From the NCBI GenBank assembly GCA_947461015.1, contig CANHIR010000094.1:1-7193 (forward strand): a stretch of 7,193 nucleotides of DNA. The letters run 5' to 3'. Both the position numbers and the translations under genes were made by a program. Positions 5,081 through 7,193 of the stretch are shown here, in pieces. The first letter of the stretch is position 1, and the number at the start of each line of letters is the position of its first letter. The notes below the pieces were generated by a model, which saw only the letters and a program-made list of their open reading frames with translations, made no database searches and was not told the DNA's origin. The stretch comes from Bacteroidota bacterium (GTDB taxonomy: Bacteria; Bacteroidota; Bacteroidia; Chitinophagales; Chitinophagaceae).

Positions 5081-5111
5081 TTTGCAGTGATCATTAAAAT
5101 ACATATCTTTA
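5081..5111 (+). promoter_or_regulatory. Bacteroidota-type promoter for the DUF4836-like gene
   Basis: TTTG (5081-5084), a 19-nt spacer and TATCTTTA (5104-5111, 7/8 match to TAnnTTTG) match the phylum's -33/-7 layout and spacing. The start codon is 27 nt downstream of the -7 box, giving a leader of about 20 nt. This is the best full promoter match in the window. Confidence 0.65.
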
Positions 5112-5138
5112 TTTCATAATATATTAAAAAAATATCTC

Positions 5139-6845
5139 ATGAAAAAGAAGATAATTATTGGTGTTTCTGCCCTGGTTGTTGTAGCCTTGGGTGTACTGTA
5201 TTTTTATAGAGCCTATTTGTTTGGAGACGACTTGTCTAAATATGTGCCTAAAAATGCAGCTTTTGTCGTAAAAATTGACATTATGGGTATGGGTAAAAAG
5301 TTAGATGTTAAAGGCATCACAGAATCTGATGATGTAAAAGATTTATTGAAAGAAATACCTGAAAAGCAACGTGAGTTGGTAGAAAAAGTGATAAAAGATC
5401 CAAAAACATCTGGTCTTAATATTGCAACCGCTCCTATTATCTTTGGCTATACTAATTCGGACAATGCTCCCATTACTGCAGTATTATTAGGTATATCAGA
5501 TAAAGGGAAATTGAAAGATTTTATCACAAAAGTTTCAGATGACGAAATACGTATTAAAGATGCCGACTCAGAAGGTTTTTACAAAGTTGTAGAAGACAAA
5601 GGGGGTGCCATCTATTTTAACAGTAAAATTGCAGTAATTCTTGTAGATGTAACTCGTAAGGATGTGAACTTCAAAAAAGAGAGAGATAAAATTGCAAAAA
5701 TGGAAAAAGCAAATTCAATCTTATCTAATGAAGAGTATGCTAGCGTAAATAAGCAAACCAATGACATTATGGTTTATTTGAATAAAAAAGAATTGCCAAC
5801 TTATTATAAAAATGCAAATCCCTATGGAAGCGTAGAGGAAGCTGAAATGATAAAAAATGGATTGCAATTTTATCCTTATGCCTATACCATAAATTTTATA
5901 GAGGATGCAATTTCATTTAAAACATTCTCCAGCAATGACAAAGACGCTCCTGCAATTTTAAGAGAAGGTGGTTTGACAGACAATGAATTGAAAAATTTAG
6001 CGCCAAACGGTAGTCCACTTGCGTATTTTACCTTAAATATGGATTTTAAGAAAATTATAGATTTAGCCACTTCGATTGCAAAACAAATCCCTGGAAATCC
6101 ATTCAACAGCGGTACCGATCCCATTGAAACAATGGCAGCTGAATTACAAGTGCCTAAAGCGGATTTACTTAATATTTTTCAAGGTAAAATGAGTGTTGCA
6201 TTTGCTGGCGTGAAAATGGTTAGCAAAACAGATCCTTATACTTTGTACACTTCAAATGAACCTTTCCCATTAATTAATGCTTGGGTTAGTTTAGGCAATA
6301 AAGATGCAGCCATTAAAATTCTTGAGCAAGCAGTTACCAATGGTGCGCTTGTAAACAACGGCGGTATTTATTCTGAAAATGCAGTAAGTTATGAATCTTA
6401 CAACACAGACCCTTATGCTGAAACGCCAGCAATGCCAGATGCAGCTCCTATGCCAAGTGCAAATACAAATGCTAAATATTTTATTGCAATTAAAGGAAAT
6501 GATTTAATATTCTCTACAGACGCAGATGCAATAAATAGTAAAATGCAAGGTAGTGACTGGAGTTCCCTAAATACGGAACTTGGCAAAAGCAATGCGAGTG
6601 CTAAACCAGCTACATTCTTTGTAGATTTACGTTACAAGAGCATTGAAAACCTAGTTAGCAATTTAAGTCCTTCAAGCACTAATGATTTAGAGAAATACAA
6701 AAGTGTACTTTCTGAATTCAAAGAACTAAGTGGATATGGAGACAATAAAGGAAGCGAAATGATTTTAAAGTTTACCGAAGAAAAAAAGAATAGCTTACAA
6801 AGAATTGTAGACATAGCAAAGAAAGCGGCTAAAATGACTAGATAA
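5139..6845 (+). CDS. membrane-anchored DUF4836-like protein, 568 aa
   Basis: Residues 4-24 form an N-terminal hydrophobic segment after MKKK. There is no lipobox or obvious signal peptidase site, so it probably stays as a single membrane anchor with the rest in the periplasm. The mature part opens L-S-K-Y-V-P-K-N-A-A-F-V-V-K-I-D, the pattern of DUF4836 proteins of Bacteroidota, where a 'P-x-x-A-x-x-V' strand is followed by a K-L-D/G-I helix. Similar units recur later (L-A-P-N-G-S-P-L-A-Y-F-T-L-N-M-D near 288-303; A-T-F-F-V-D-L-R-Y near 489-497), suggesting repeated structural modules. An Ala/Pro/Met-rich segment at 428-444 looks like a flexible loop. It is transcribed from its own promoter and followed after 18 nt by an ABC ATPase gene, so the two are probably co-transcribed. 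The biochemical role is not known. The family call is from memory of the pattern. Confidence 0.75.
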   Translation: MKKKIIIGVSALVVVALGVLYFYRAYLFGDDLSKYVPKNAAFVVKIDIMGMGKKLDVKGITESDDVKDLLKEIPEKQRELVEKVIKDPKTSGLNIATAPIIFGYTNSDNAPITAVLLGISDKGKLKDFITKVSDDEIRIKDADSEGFYKVVEDKGGAIYFNSKIAVILVDVTRKDVNFKKERDKIAKMEKANSILSNEEYASVNKQTNDIMVYLNKKELPTYYKNANPYGSVEEAEMIKNGLQFYPYAYTINFIEDAISFKTFSSNDKDAPAILREGGLTDNELKNLAPNGSPLAYFTLNMDFKKIIDLATSIAKQIPGNPFNSGTDPIETMAAELQVPKADLLNIFQGKMSVAFAGVKMVSKTDPYTLYTSNEPFPLINAWVSLGNKDAAIKILEQAVTNGALVNNGGIYSENAVSYESYNTDPYAETPAMPDAAPMPSANTNAKYFIAIKGNDLIFSTDADAINSKMQGSDWSSLNTELGKSNASAKPATFFVDLRYKSIENLVSNLSPSSTNDLEKYKSVLSEFKELSGYGDNKGSEMILKFTEEKKNSLQRIVDIAKKAAKMTR

Positions 6846-6863
6846 TAATTTAATAATAAATAA

Positions 6864-7193
6864 TTGAGCATAAGATTAAAAGATATAAGGCCTCTTGCTT
6901 TTGAATTTATTCAAAAAAACAACTCTTTATGGGGTGCCGATAACACATTGGAAGCGCCAGGTATTTATAAAGTGATTGCTTCAAGTGGTTCAGGTAAGTC
7001 TACCCTTATATCTATTCTTTCAGGCATTCGATCAGACTACTCGGGGGAAATCCATTTAGACCATAAAATACTAAATGGATTTTCTCCAGCTGATTGGAGC
7101 GCCCTTAGAAGCAATAAAATTAGTTTAGTGTATCAGGACCTAAGATTATTCCCCAATTTAACTGTGAAGGAAAATATTCTTTTATCACAGGAA
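6864..7193 (+). CDS. ABC transporter ATP-binding protein, 3' end outside window
   Basis: The first 110 residues of an ABC ATPase are visible. The Walker A region is A-S-S-G-S-G-K-S-T at 39-47, followed by L-I-S-I-L-S-G. The Q-loop is S-L-V-Y-Q-D-L-R-L-F-P-N-L-T-V-K-E-N-I at 87-105. Signature, Walker B and H-loop motifs would lie beyond the window. Spacing and the 'LRLFPNLTVKENI' wording resemble the MacB/LolD/FtsE-type exporter and lipoprotein-release ATPases. The first Gly of the usual GxxxxGK[ST] is Ala39, which is unusual. An in-frame TAA (6861-6863) directly precedes TTG (6864), and no in-frame ATG or GTG comes before residue 37, so TTG is the only sensible start. The 18-nt gap after the DUF4836-like gene implies one operon. 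The permease partner and substrate are not visible. Confidence 0.85.
   Translation, partial: MSIRLKDIRPLAFEFIQKNNSLWGADNTLEAPGIYKVIASSGSGKSTLISILSGIRSDYSGEIHLDHKILNGFSPADWSALRSNKISLVYQDLRLFPNLTVKENILLSQE

Noticed and set aside
5882..6124. Minus-strand open frame inside the DUF4836-like gene
   Set aside because: Lies wholly inside a well-supported 568-codon gene and has no recognisable features.
6632..6871. Minus-strand open frame over the end of the DUF4836-like gene
   Set aside because: Hydrophobic translation is a by-product of antisense AT-rich codons; no promoter or conserved motif.

Overview
The window looks like chromosomal DNA of a Bacteroidota bacterium, plausibly of the Chitinophagia. 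It is AT-rich and has Bacteroidota-type promoter boxes (TAnnTTTG at -7, TTTG near -33). Ribosome binding sites are A-rich and lack a clear Shine-Dalgarno. There are many short MKK-initiated lipoproteins, and protein families common in that phylum (DUF4878-like, DUF4836-like, DUF1080, TonB C-terminal). The lineage is inferred from style and not from a marker gene. No tRNA, rRNA, CRISPR array or insertion sequence was seen.

Left part, plus strand (1-1400): the 3' part of a DUF4878-like lipoprotein whose start lies before the window, then a 50-residue membrane protein behind its own -7 box, a strong hairpin terminator, and a nitroreductase-family flavoprotein. The nitroreductase converges on a minus-strand secreted DUF1080 (3-keto-disaccharide hydrolase fold) protein with only 2 nt between the stop codons.

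Middle, minus strand (1403-4935): the DUF1080 gene, a secreted protein with a TonB C-terminal domain, and then the most distinctive part of the window, four consecutive genes for small (88-111 aa) lysine-rich lipoproteins. They share a layout: signal peptide and lipobox Cys, a D-A-K motif followed by a second Cys, a charged helical body with a Tyr-Lys motif, and a third Cys one or two residues from the C-terminus. They look like a locally amplified paralogous family whose two non-lipid Cys could form one disulfide across a helical hairpin. Two of the four are followed by terminators with the same GCCACC/GGTGGC stem, so the array reads as two gene pairs. I do not recognise the family.

Right part, plus strand (5139-7193): divergent from the lipoprotein array, a good promoter (TTTG-N19-TATCTTTA) precedes a 568-residue membrane-anchored DUF4836-like protein. 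An ABC transporter ATPase starts at a TTG 18 nt after its stop, probably in the same operon, and runs off the window end.

Several gene starts need care. The first gene begins upstream of the window. The 50-aa, nitroreductase and 88-aa lipoprotein genes each have a longer open frame whose extra N-terminus overlaps a promoter or terminator, so the shorter ATG starts are used here.
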